Source: Ilyonectria destructans (Eukaryota; Ascomycota; Sordariomycetes; Hypocreales; Nectriaceae). From it: a stretch of 64,000 bases of DNA. Under the pieces are notes generated by a model. It was not told where the DNA came from. It was given only the letters and a program-made list of their open reading frames with translations, and made no database searches. The stretch lies in NCBI GenBank assembly GCA_020740775.1, contig JAHEWK010000027.1:186001-250000 (forward strand). The letters are read 5' to 3'. Both the position numbers and the translations under genes were made by a program. This document shows positions 32,017 through 43,309 of this stretch, in pieces; position 1 is the first letter of the stretch, and every line of letters starts with the position of its first letter.

Positions 32017-34766
32017 GGAGAGGTGGTATCACAACCCGTATCTGCGTCACTTGCGTATCCGCTTCGTGCCACTTTCGTGTAAGCCATCATACTCAATTGA
32101 GGTCATAAAATTAATATAAAAATATAATATGAATGAAATACTTCTGATCAATCGATACTGAGGTCCTGTTACATTTTTCTGCAAAGATTAAAGTGTTGTG
32201 GCTGATTGAACCCCGACCCTAGCCCCGCTGCCGTACCTTTGGGACCCGAATTTGCCGGCCTCCTACAATAATAGAGGGCTCAGCCTCTTCGTCATCTGAG
32301 TAGGTATTACGCATGCGTTCGTAACCAAACCCCCTATAGCTTTCTGTGTGTATTTGCTGCTGAATTTGAGCTCTATTTTCTTCCTCATTTGCCCGTTGTT
32401 GAAGATTTGAAAGAGACTGCATTGTAGCATCAATCTGCGTATTAGTGATGATCTCAATATCATCACTATCATAGTCTTCCTCGTTGTGCAAGACCTGTAA
32501 TTCCGGAAGTCGTCTACAGCATCGTCAGAGCCGTCAGCCCCGTCAGCGCTGTCAGCCTCGTCAGCGCTGTCAGCCTCATCTGCACTGTAGTTTATAAGGG
32601 GGGCACATATAATTGTAGCCCGGCTTTGCAACCACATAGCAACCTCTGGAATAGCATCTAGCGTTGGCTTTGAGAATGTCGAATAATAGAAGCTTCGTGT
32701 GTTATCATTAGCTTGATTCCATCGCCGCCTTGCATTCTCAATGATCTCAAGCTCCTCTGACGTAATGAGGCTTTGGTGATATTCTTCCAACTCAACTGCT
32801 TCAGCTGCCTCTCGTGCCTCTTTTGCCCTTGAAGCAGCTCGACCGTACAGGCGAGGCCTCTCCGCCTTAGCAGCCTTTTCCTTAGCAGCCTCTTCCTGCC
32901 TCATCTTACGCCACTGGGCTTCCTGCTGACGAGCCTGCTTTTTGGCTTCCTTAGCCCATTCCTCATAGCCTCGGTCTGCAACCTTCTCACGAAGCTGAGC
33001 TATAGTAAAGGCTCCATCGTCAACCCGGATGCGTCTTAGGGTCTTCGTACGGCGGGCTTCAACTCGAATACGCTCTCGTTGAAGATAAATTATCTGCTTA
33101 TAGGCTGATTGAGTGATAATTGCGAGGTCGAGGCAGGCGGCAACGTCGTCAATTTTAGCCCTCGTTGGGCTACTTAGAATATCGAGCTTATTTCCTATCT
33201 TTGCAAAGTCTCTCTTTGCCTTTCTTGGTGAGACTGTTCCTTTCTGGATAAGCTTAGGAAATAAAGGCTCCTCGAGATCTAAAGCAGCCCGACGTAGTGG
33301 CCCTAATACCATCTCTGGCTTCAATGGCATAAGACCTGATTTATCGAAGCCAGCAAAGATATAACAGGGTCGAAAGGCTGCATCATAAAGCCGGTCCCAC
33401 TGATTAAGGAAGTCATATCGAGTAATTCGCATACCGCCAGCCATAGTGAAGTCATTAAGGGCGTTACGCTGTTCCCTTTTTAGATGCTGATAAACACCAA
33501 CATCTAGAGGCTGCAATAGATGGCTGGTATGAGAAGGAAGCCGGAAAGGGATGATATCGAATTTATTGCAATACCAGATAAATTCAGGGTCTTCATGAGC
33601 AGAAAACCGATCCATCATCAGCAGCCGGAATACCGGCTTTGTCTTCCGGGTCATATATGACTTTGTGTAAGCCACCTTTTCATCCCACTGGCTGCGAGAT
33701 AAATCAGAGTCATAACCGAACCAGGTCTCGATAGAAAAGCCCTTGAAGTCATCGCTCAGGGCAAAAGAATGACGATTAAAGTGCTGCAGCCACTGCAGAG
33801 CTCGATGGGCGTTATTAAAGCCAGTAGATGTCTGAGTGAGGACCACCTCGTCATTGATATCAGCTAGGGCATATTCTTCTAGCAATACCTTTGCACTCAG
33901 AATAAGAAAGGAAGGAATAGCCCGGCCGGCTGCGTTGATAGCATCCACTGATGTCAATGACTCTTTATTTCCCGGCTGAAAAGTCACTGGCCTTGTATTT
34001 TTCCTAGTCCGGGTTGAAAAAATCCTCATAAAAGAATCAACCCACCCTATTTGCAAAGGAGTCTCATCAAAATTCCATAAATTAGCTGGAGTGATTCCAA
34101 GCTCCTGAAGGACTGCAGCATATTCTTCAAACCAAGCTTCTAGTCTTTCAATGTCAAGCTCGGCTCCAGCTCGTGCAATTTCCTTGATTTTTGGCGCCTT
34201 ACACTGCAGCTCTGGATGCCTCTTTTTGAACCGCCTGACCCAAGACTTCGAGACCGGCGTCACAGGGCCTTTAATACGGTATTTCCTTATGAAATTGGCG
34301 TAGTTGCGGATAGTGGCCTCTGTAACTGCAAATGCGCTCTTTTCAGCAGTGCGGATGTATGTAACCAGCGCCTTTTCTTCAGCTTGTGTAAGAGCAGTTG
34401 GGTTGCCGCCCTTATTGCTAGTTGGAAGAGCCTTTCCATCATTTAACAGCCGTATATATTTCTTCGTAAGAGGCCCGCTGGCGTGGTGTAAGGCGGCGAC
34501 ATCAAGGATTGAGAGCTTGCGGGCAGGTGCGGCGTTCCCCCGCGTTGTACGTGTGACGTAGTCGCCGGAGAGATAGGCACGGGCCGCGCGGGCCGCACAC
34601 TGACGGGACTTTTCCAAATCTTGGGACATGATGAAATAAGATTGATAAGATGATATATCTTCAATTTGAGGTCAAGGGAGCTTGAATTGACGAAGTTGTG
34701 ATAGTTCAAAGTCACAAGAAGCGGATACGCAAGTGACGCAGATACGGGTTGTGATACCACCTCTCC
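32017..34766 (-). mobile_element. Fot/pogo-type DNA transposon 2, TA flanked
   Basis: A 2,750-bp element has perfect 49-bp terminal inverted repeats (32017-32065 and 34718-34766) starting GGAGAGGTGGTATCACAACC. TA lies immediately outside both ends (32015-32016, 34767-34768). Outside the TA, the flanks (31992-32014 and 34769-34792) are themselves inverted copies ending CCACCTCTCCGC and match the element's own first bases. The true end could therefore be the outer arm. The transposase is on the minus strand. Confidence 0.85.
32219..34629 (-). pseudogene. Fot/pogo-like DDE transposase with C-terminal frameshift
   Basis: The frame from the ATG at 34629 encodes an intact catalytic core: a helix-turn-helix N-terminus (LSILDVAALHHASGPLTKKY), a CENP-B-type region (SKSWVRRFKKRHPEL), and DDE motifs NFDETPLQIGW, LLMMDRFSAHED and HLLQPLDVGVY. 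After DDFRN (about 32505) the frame runs into unrelated sequence and stops at 32263. The -1 frame carries what looks like the real tail, HNEEDYDSDDIEIIT.. to GGRQIRVPKVRQRG, ending at 32219. A single-base deletion near 32503 explains this. The catalytic domain is untouched, so activity is possible; only the acidic tail is altered. Confidence 0.85.
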
Positions 34767-35208
34767 TAGCGGAGAGGTGGGGGCCTTGGGCCATCCATAC
34801 CTGCACCGGGGGCGGTGCGTTTAATATCAATAGGATATCCACGGCGGCCTTTTGGTGGCTGATTCAGCGGCTTAGCGCCACAACGCCGCCAAATCACGTC
34901 CGTGCCCTCAGCGACTTCGAATATTACCCCCTCTCCACGGTCGCCTGGCCTGGCCGGCGTAACGCAATTCCTACGTAATTGAGAGTCTCTATCTTTGCGC
35001 AATGACCGGGAACCTGCTTGGAGCTATCGAGCAGGGCCCCCCGATCCCGGATCCGTCAGGCAGCCCGGAGGGCCGCGAACTGCTTGCCTAGCCCGAGGCG
35101 GCCTGCGGATAGAAGAGGTATTATTTATATATAGCCTACGAGAGGAAGATAGAGATTGTAGATTATGAATTACTTATAAACCCTATAGATACCGCCAACC
35201 TCTTTTTT

Positions 35209-38200
35209 TTACTTCTTTTTCTTCTGTATAGTTAGCCGGATCTTTCTATTAGCTCGGAGGAACTTGCAGAGCTGGTCAATTGAGTAGCCCATCTGCTGCT
35301 GCTGCAGACTTATGGCATACATTGCAGCCTCCTCGCTTATACGCTGAGCCTGCGCCATACGGCGAATCTCCTTAATGATCTCGAGCCGTAGGGAGTACCA
35401 CTGCACCTCGCTCTGCCGGCCAGCCCAGCGCTCTCAACAAGACAAGCCTAACCAAGACAAGACAAGCCAAGTCAAGTCAAGCCAAGTCAAGATGACCATC
35501 TTATCAATCAAGACGGCTTTTTTAGCTGGCTTGACTTGTCTTGATACCGGCTTGGTAAGCAGGGACCCTATGGTGGTCATAGCCACGGTGGCTTGGATGG
35601 TAAAATCCTGCTGGCACGGCCAAAAGTTAGCCCCGAGCACCACGCTCATCACCGTCAAGATGTCCGATATTGACGATACCTCTTCGGTGACCGCCCTCTC
35701 GGAAGCAGTTACCGAGACGGCCAGCCAGCCCTCGACCCTGAACACGAGATCCGCCGCAGCCGGAAGCGACGCGTTTGCTACTTTTCGCGGGGTATAGGGT
35801 AGGGAGGGATACTTCGAGCAATTGCTCCCACATGAGCAACAAGAACAGATGCCGATTTTTCTGTAGAATGGAAGAAATGCAGACAAAAAATTAGTCCCTC
35901 TAGATTTCTGTCGCCGAGGGCTTTCTATCGGTGCTAGTTTTTGTATGATCAGACCAATATTTCCGGCTTGGGTCTTATGTCTATCTCACATCCTGAATAA
36001 TGTCTGTCCTGTATCAAACAACTGCCATTTGAAGGTGAAAGATCCGGGAAGATTTTATCCGGATCCAAACCCAGGCGAAGAAAGAGGTCCCAACCGAATG
36101 ATATCACTCTCTAAGTCTACTAGATAAGTCAAATTGTTGTCCGCACGCGCGGCCCTTAAGGAATGAATTGATCTTCTCTCTAGCTCCAGAAGGAGCGGAA
36201 GCCTAGGTCTTATATAGACCTAGCTGACAGGGGTCGTAATGACCACAGAAACTTCTAGAGACAAATAGGTAGTTTCCTCCAACACAAATGTATTGACCAG
36301 TACGGTATTCATCATTTTCCCAGGTTCATCCATCGCTTTTTGTCACAGGGACCTATACCCAAGCCCAAATTACCATTGAACCCAGGTACCAGCTACCTGC
36401 ATCGCGATTGGTCGTTCTATCGAGTCTTGGTTTTCGATAGATATCGAATCTACGGAAGGCACATTCGATTCGATATGAATCTGCGGGAGATGCATTCGAT
36501 TCGTAAGATGTCCATCCCTGCTCACGATGGCCGGCCTGCTTACTAACACGTCTTGAATAGGCTTGACAAGATATCAAGTCAAGCCAAGTCAAGTCAAGAC
36601 AGACCGCTAAGTTATCAAGACAAGACAAGCCAGAGCTCTGGCTTGTCTTGTCTTGACTTGTTGAGAGCGCTGGGCCAGCCCGCCACCGGCTTCCCCAGCG
36701 GCTATCGAGAGTAGCAATAGCTTGCTGGCCTCGTAGCCCGACCGTCCACTCTCTCCATAAGTCCCTGACTGTCTTAACCTCCCGGCACATACGATGCTGT
36801 GGCGGTCTTTCTAGCCCTGGGGTCACTGAGCGGCTGTTGCTGCTATTGCTTGAGTAAGCTGTTGTATACTGGCTCTGGGCCTCTTTAGCAGCAGCGGCGG
36901 CGGCGGCGGCGGTAAGTGCTGGTGCTGGCGGCAGTACTGGTGCTGGTTGTAGCTGCAGGAGACCAGGGGTGGCGGCTGTCTTGAGCTGGAAGGTGAGGCC
37001 AGTTGAGAAGAACGACTGGAGCTGCAAGGCCTGCTCCCTGACGCCCTGAAGCTCGGCTCGTAGGTCGGCTCTCAGATCCGCCCTAAGGTCGGCCCGTAGG
37101 CTGGTGATCCTCGTGTCGTTGCGGGTATCGACGGACTGGAGGTAGTCTGCAAGAGCTGGGACGGCCTGGGCTAGCAGGGCTAGCTGGCTCGGCCTCTCGC
37201 CCTCTTCTTGCACGAGGGCTGATACCTCTTGTGCGAACTGCGAGTAGGCCTCGTGCTGAAAGACCGGGTGGTTCCAAACCGGGCTATCTGGGAACTGCTT
37301 GATCAGGAAGACCGAGTCTTGCAGGATGACCTCACGGAGGTATAAGAGCAGGCTCGTAAGCCCCATGGCTGCAAGGTCGTTGATCTGATCGGGGGCAGGG
37401 CCGAACCGGCCCTTCCAACGGTCGAGGTCTGGCCAGATCAGAGAGAGGAGGGTCTCCGGCGGCATAATGCCAGCACGGCGTATCTCGAAGCACCCCTTCT
37501 GTGGCAGATGCCCGGCCATAGTGCGCATGAACTTGCGAGGCAGGGAGTTCAGGTAGCAGCCGATCATCTGCTCCTGGTTCCAGCGGCCTGCCCGGCGGAT
37601 CTGGTCCTCGCTGATCCCCTTCAGCTCGGCCGTCTTGGCCCCTGAGCTCCGGCCAACGTGCGTCTTCTTCCTCGAGACGATGCCGGCATACGTAAATGCC
37701 TTAACGACCCAGTCTCGCTGCGAGTTATATGAGAGGGCTGCTGTATAGTCATACCCGCTCCCGCTCCCTCTAATCAGCCGCATATCATACCATGCAGACC
37801 TCTGGCTAAGGTCTGGAAACGGCTCGTCCGCAGCTATATCCCACCGATAGAGGAGGTAGAAGGCAAGGCCGCCCAGCATGCAGATAATCGGGTTCTTATT
37901 CCGGAGGGCCCCGGCTGTCTCAAGACGGCCATACTGGTTCTGCTTTCCCGCCCTTGTTGTGAAGATTAGGGGCATACAGCGGGTCGGGCCCTCCCCCTCG
38001 AACTCGAAGGTAAAGAGGTCCGAGATCTCAGCTGCGCGGCGGTCGCCGCCCCGGGTCAGCATGTAGTGCCCGAGCAGCAGATCCACGAGAGTCCGCAGGT
38101 GGCACTCAGCAGCAGTGCTGCTATGCGCCCAGAGCTCGTGGCAGACGCGTTCGAATTCCTGCTCCGTATACCCATCGAGGAGGGTATCACGGCCTTTATC

Positions 38201-38581
38201 GGCGTAGCTGGCCTTATCCTGCTGTGCATCCCGGCGCTGGAGGGACTTGAGGTACTCCCGAACGTTATCCTCCCGGGGCGAAGGGTGGGTATTCATCCCG
38301 AGCGCTTTCTGCGCACGATATAGGTCGGTGATAGCAGTTGTATAGCTGCGGACTGATCGCCAGGCAAGCCGCGTAGCCTCCTGTAGAGTATCCTCAGCTG
38401 CCTTGTAGCTCTTGGCCCTAAGCGGCCGGTCTGCAACCTCCTCAACAAGGAAGAGGAGGAGCTTGTCTTCTGTGACGGTATCTGCATCCTGATACTGCTT
38501 GCGCTCGCAGAAGTCCCTAAACTCCTTCTGCTTCGGCTCATACGCTGCCAGCGTATTTCTCGGCCTCGCGTCCTGGATCAT
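35209..38581 (-). pseudogene. Crypton-type tyrosine recombinase split by a hAT insertion
   Basis: Starting at the ATG at 38581, the protein has the fungal Crypton/Ndc10-like tyrosine-recombinase layout. The putative catalytic Arg is in RGGDRRAAEISDLF, the H-x-x-R box in THVGRSSGAK, and the nucleophilic Tyr in MIGCYLNSLPR. The C-terminal GCR1_C-type DNA-binding domain begins CREVKTVRDLWREWTVGL and is cut after SRWRAG at the insertion site. Its second half, RQSEVQWYSLRLEIIKEI.. to a TAA at 35209, resumes beyond the insertion. Removing the insertion and one target copy gives one continuous 705-aa frame (36673-38581 joined to 35209-35417), so there are no other lesions. I could not identify the Crypton ends. 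Confidence 0.85.
35426..36672. mobile_element. Non-autonomous hAT element inserted in the Crypton gene
   Basis: The 1,247-bp element has inverted ends CAGCGCTCTCAACAAG (35426-35441; inverse at 36657-36672) and an exact 8-bp target duplication GGCCAGCC (35418-35425 and 36673-36680). Both are hallmarks of hAT. Both subterminal regions are packed with CAAG/CAAGTCAAGCC motifs. A short plus-strand frame from 35658 (MSDIDDTSSVTALSEAV) may be the leftover start of a hAT transposase. No other transposase remains, so it needs a helper. Confidence 0.92.
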
Positions 38582-39400
38582 GGATATCAATTAAAGAGGG
38601 GGCAGCTGATGCAATCCATCGCATACGAGGTCTTCAGAGAGAATAGGCCAGCCTAGACGGGCCTGGGGTCTGAGGGGCTCTCAAAGCCACACGAAAACAG
38701 TTTACGCAACGGCCCTAGACGACAGCACTCGGACGAACTCGATAAACAACGGTGTGCGTACCAAATCTCGTCACTGTAGAGGGTGTGAAATTGGCTTGTT
38801 CCTAGCTAGATTTTGCAGCGTGCAGCACTCTAATCATGGGTGATTCCTCGATTCTATCCCCGCCTTGTCATCTGCTCTCTTGCCAAATAAGCTGATCGAT
38901 TATCACTTCACCCGACCTCTCCGTGGTGTACGTCGACACTGAACCCACGAACGGCGCGGCCGAATCTAAATACCCACCGGCATTTCAGATGTTCTAGCAT
39001 CACTGCTAGAAACGGCGAAGCGCTTCGAATACTACATGGTTTGAAGGGCTGATGATACACACTATGGGGAGTCAACGAACTCACCTTCGCGTCGTTTGTT
39101 CGCTGCTTCCCTGTATTGACCTCTGACGCGTCTCTCGGTTGAAGTTTGACTAGTCAGAACTACAGAAGGCACTATCTGCTATGGCTTGTCTTGCGGAGCT
39201 GATGGCATGGGGAATCCGGCCCATTGGAGCAGCTAGCCTAGCATATGTCACGCTAGCACTACATCCGACTCTACACCATTTAGACTTGGCTTGAGGATTG
39301 ATTTCCGAGTCAGGTGTCACCGCATTACACTGCGCGGCGAGCCCCTGTGTTTCTGTTTGAACACCACGTTTGAGACTACCAGCAGCAGTTCAAATTCAGG
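38582..39400. other. No recognisable gene
   Basis: Only short frames without motifs occur here. One end of the Crypton should lie in this stretch, but no short direct repeat could be fixed as its boundary. Confidence 0.45.
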
Positions 39401-39410
39401 GACCATCGTT

Positions 39411-40292
39411 GTCCGGGGTTTCTGGTCGCCCCAAGCTCCAGTCTCTCAAAGCATCACCACCGCGCAATTCGCCTCATCCGACAGGATACCTAAGCCCACC
39501 TCCTCTCCAGCCCCCGATTCTATGAAGTCCAAAAAGCACCCAACAAAGTTCTCTCTTGGTGGCGCCTCCTTCTCCTCAACTGAGCAGGACCAGAGCCTCG
39601 ACAAATACAAAGCAGTCATCCCCCTTGTTAAAAATTCCATGCCTCAGATTGGCGTCTCTTCTGAAAATGACCTGACGCTCAAGATCGCCCTCGCTCCTTC
39701 TCGACCTAGCTCTCGTCTCTCTCCCCAGAAGAAGCAAGCCTCCTTCAGCACCAAAATCATAACCCCCACCATTGAGGACGAGGCCGCTGTGGGTTCTGAC
39801 ACCGACATGGACGAGAGCGCCGTTGTTGACGACGATGATGACTCGTCGGACTAGGAAGACTCCATCGAAGACGACGGCAAATCGGGCGTACATGATGAAT
39901 ACTTCCAACGAGTCGACTCGAAGCCCAACCTGACCTCTAGGCGCTCTCTTATTACTCTCATGTTAATTGAACGTGGCCTACAGCAGTTGCAGTCCTCTCA
40001 TAAGGTTGTAAGCAGTGTGCAGTATGAATGTTACAAGTTGGACGAACCGAATGACCCGAGCCTCTACCCTGGTACCGGTGGAGATAATTTGGGGATTACG
40101 GAAGTTCTCAAAAGCGTACGGGGGAAGTACAATCACCTGGAAAGTACGGTTCGGCTATCAAGAGCAGCTATCGAAGAGGACATTAAGATGTTCGAATGGT
40201 GGTTGGCAGCTCAGAAATCTGAGATCGGGGAGAAGAAAACTATCCTCCAACGGATGATTACCATGCAAGACATGAACTCAACAGGCAATTAG
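39411..40292 (+). pseudogene. DUF3295-like fragment with internal stop
   Basis: One frame reads KFSLGGASFSS.., SRLSPQKKQASFSTK, IEDEAAVGSDTDMDESAV and an acidic run DDDDDSSD. It then hits a TAG (39852-39854) and continues EDSIEDDGKSGV..FQRVDSKPNLTSRRSLI. This order (LGG block, KKQ.SF block, acidic region, WEDS, FQRVDSKPNL.SRRSLL) is what I recall of the fungal DUF3295 domain found in AreA-type GATA regulators. The TAG sits exactly at the expected Trp, a TGG-to-TAG change. After RRSLI the sequence diverges into SRAAIEEDIKMFEWWLAAQK, apparently a different protein tail, so this is a chimeric or rearranged relic. No credible ATG or upstream exon was found. Confidence 0.5.
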
Positions 40293-40882
40293 ATGGATAT
40301 AGCTGTTAATTATCCCTCAGTGTGTCCCTATGCCCAAAGATAAGCTCTCGTATCACATTTAAGTTGCAAGCTCGACTGAAATATTGTATCGCTGTCTAAT
40401 ATACTTGTTGCTTCCGCATCTCGTCCAAGATTGTTCCATCAAGGAGATGGATAAGATCATGTGTGCGAAAAGCTCTTGATATTTGGGACAAGGAAAATGA
40501 CGATGACCTCGCTCGGACAGCCGAGTTGTCCCGGGTGCTTCAGGGCCGTTAGCTTTAGCCAGCTTCAGACTCGAACTAAGGAAAAGTTAGGTCTTTGAAT
40601 GCGCTGATCATGATAGACACCTTATGGAAAAAGAAGGAAAAATTGCTGCCACAATAGCCATACAAATCATCCGATATCCCGATATGTGACAAAAGATGCA
40701 TGGTGGGGATGACCGCGCCTCAATTATGCAGGCCTAGCCAGATTTGACAGGGTACTTGACATATAGAAGTCATTGGATGCCCCGAGAGCACAGCTTATCC
40801 TGGCTAGTATACGGATGTAGGGCAATTCCGGCCTACCTCGGCGTGCGGGCCTAGGTATTGATCAAGGCTGAGGTCGCAATAC
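40293..40882. other. Intergenic, no gene seen
   Basis: No supported feature between the DUF3295-like relic and the orphan gene. Confidence 0.5.
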
Positions 40883-41848
40883 ATGCCAAAGCCGCCCAGG
40901 ACTGGCAGCGACCCTACCGGAGATATCGCTCTCGGACACAACCCCACATCTCCAGCGAAAACGCCATCGTTTCATCCGGGGCCAATTGACGCTCCTCTGA
41001 AGGCTTCGGCTCTCCAGACGAAACTCTACACAGGAATGCGCACACACTCTAGCAAGTCAGTTCAGTCGCTCGACCCGTTCAGCACGACGAAGGCGAATGC
41101 GGCAATGTCAGAGGGCCATGACGAACATAAAGGATCTGTGGTGCTCGTCCTCTGTTGGAATCAACCAAACGCATCACAGTATATCCTCGACTTCCTCGAC
41201 TCCTTTCACATCCCTCATCCCCATGTCGTCATCCATAGCGCGCTCGAAACACTGAGCTGCCGGGCGCGAATGATACCGTCTTGGCACTTCTACATTTACT
41301 TACCAAGACCCGACGATGTTACTGAACTGGTTCTTACAGTACTCGAAATAGTGCGTGAGGGGCCCGAGCACCGAGAACAGTCGGATGCGGAGGATATTCT
41401 CCAGACGGCTCTGTCTGGGATTTGGCAAAGAATCGAAGCAGCCCCCAAGTCCTGCATTATGACACGCGACGAATTCAAAGTGTTCAACTTCTTTCAGCAC
41501 CAGTATCAGAACAGCACAGCGGAGGAAGCAAGGAGTCGGTATTGGGACAACCTAAACGGCGACGCTGTTGACGACACCAAATTTTGTTTTGGCGTGGCCC
41601 AGCCGCTACCGCAGCCAGATGGAGGAACTTTAGTCGAAGTCTGCGCAAGCGGTCCAGGTTGGGTTAATGGGAGCCAAGCTCTTTTTCATTTGCGGGTCCT
41701 GGAAAGCAGCTCGGTTAGTAGGTTACAAATCACTCAAAGACGCTATCCAGGAAAAACTCACATCTTTTTTGAGTCGACTAGTGACAGCTACTCGATGCAC
41801 TGGTTGCAGATAGATGAATTAGCAGGCTGGAGCAGTCAGACTTACTAG
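40883..41848 (+). CDS. Hypothetical protein, 321 aa, intact
   Basis: An uninterrupted intronless frame runs from the ATG at 40883 to a TAG at 41846-41848. The first 75 or so residues are Pro/Ser/Thr-rich and probably disordered. Residues about 85-175 look globular (VVLVLCWNQPNASQYILDFL, SWHFYIYLPRPDDVTELVLTV). The C-terminal part is rich in aromatic residues (LHWLQIDELAGW-like end). There is no signal peptide, membrane segment or motif I recognise. Its length and codon regularity make it more credible than neighbouring frames. Function unknown. Confidence 0.55.
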   Translation: MPKPPRTGSDPTGDIALGHNPTSPAKTPSFHPGPIDAPLKASALQTKLYTGMRTHSSKSVQSLDPFSTTKANAAMSEGHDEHKGSVVLVLCWNQPNASQYILDFLDSFHIPHPHVVIHSALETLSCRARMIPSWHFYIYLPRPDDVTELVLTVLEIVREGPEHREQSDAEDILQTALSGIWQRIEAAPKSCIMTRDEFKVFNFFQHQYQNSTAEEARSRYWDNLNGDAVDDTKFCFGVAQPLPQPDGGTLVEVCASGPGWVNGSQALFHLRVLESSSVSRLQITQRRYPGKTHIFFESTSDSYSMHWLQIDELAGWSSQTY

Positions 41849-43309
41849 ACATTGGGGTAGTCTCATAAGCCCAACGACGAGATGCAGCATGCTGTAGCTT
41901 CGGGTGAGATTATTCATCGACATTCCGCCTCTTTAGTCTACATAAAACATCGTCGCCTCTCTAGTACATTCTCTTGATTCTAGTGTGAGATAGTGCTTGC
42001 TATCTACTCGTCATTAAGACACCACTCGTAGCCCCCCCCCCCCCCCCCAGGTACTTGTCATGTTTGATCGAAACCCCCAACGCCCTGTGGTATTACTGAT
42101 TGGCCTCGACGCCACTGGCCGGTTTTATTACGTACTACGCACTTCATGTGGCAAAACATGTTGCATTCATGGCCCGTAGAGGTCGTACCTCGATAGTAAT
42201 TGACGTAGCCCAGATAGAAAAGGTGGTTTTAAACAGCAGACGACACGCCAACGTAGTATATGAAAGTTCGGCTGGAGATTCTGTAGTAACAGACGAACGG
42301 TGAGCAGTAGCGATTCTAGTACAGCTGCAGGGTAGGTCTTAGTGTGGAGCAGATGATGGCGTAATCATGGAGACAATGGTGTCAGATACGTCAGAGGCGA
42401 AAGTTGCCACCTATTGCCACCTATTGCCACGAGGCTTAGCAATCAGCTTCTAGCTGATTCTATACAGAAGAGAAAGGGTATATAAAGCTTGCCCTGAAAC
42501 CTCAAGACATAGGGGAAGCAGAGCACACACAATTTTCACTCTAATATTTGACAAATGGTGTACGATGAATACAACGTCGGAGTGTGGACTAGATTCAATC
42601 TCGACATTGCATTGGGAAAGCTGAATGCAGCAGGTGAACAGGGTATGAGAGACCGATTGATTACAGCCCCCCTTGTCCGAGATCCAACAGGGCGAGGGTG
42701 AGTGGTTGGATGGGAGAGTCTCGCGAGAGGTTTGTGCTGTGCATCCCCAGCCCCATTGGGATCTACTAGTCCCACGTTCACCCAAGCCGAAGTCCAGGGG
42801 ATGACGTAGCGGATTGCACCCGGGAGACCCGGGTGTGGAGCCGGTCCATCTGCATGGTGCTTCATGACCCTTGTTGAGGTAATGCGGCCACTCTTGGGTC
42901 TATTGGGTACGAAGTGTGACTCGTAGAGCCACCCCAGCTGGATCGCCCTTCTGGGCTGAAGAAACACCCCGATGCTGGTGGAGCCTATCTAGCCAGCTTT
43001 GGTAAGCCTGAATCGGCGCTATTTATTTGCATGGACAGGGTTCTGTGTGCCCCTGTACCGCGGATCTTGACCCCTTGCAGTAGGCTGTATCGCCTGATGG
43101 CGCTAAATGGCCAACGCATGGCCTACCTTCAGGCGAGAGCTAACAACCTCGTCGACGCCTTGTCATCCCAACCTAGGCCTATTTTGATGCGTCTCGATCG
43201 CAAACGAGCGGCCCCCCATGTGATGGCCAAGCACCCTGCGCCGAGGTGGTTGTATTGTCTCCAATAGCCAACAACCCCGAAATATGCTGGAACTTCGCTT
43301 TGCCAAGCT
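41849..43309. other. No recognisable gene; 17-nt C homopolymer
   Basis: A run of 17 C lies at 42032-42048. A three-copy CTATTGCCAC repeat lies near 42410-42432. The short frames have no motifs. Confidence 0.5.

Noticed and set aside
35426..36672. C-terminal extension of the Crypton protein through the CAAG repeats
   Set aside because: The frame happens to read through the insertion, but target duplications and the rejoined GCR1_C domain show it is inserted DNA.
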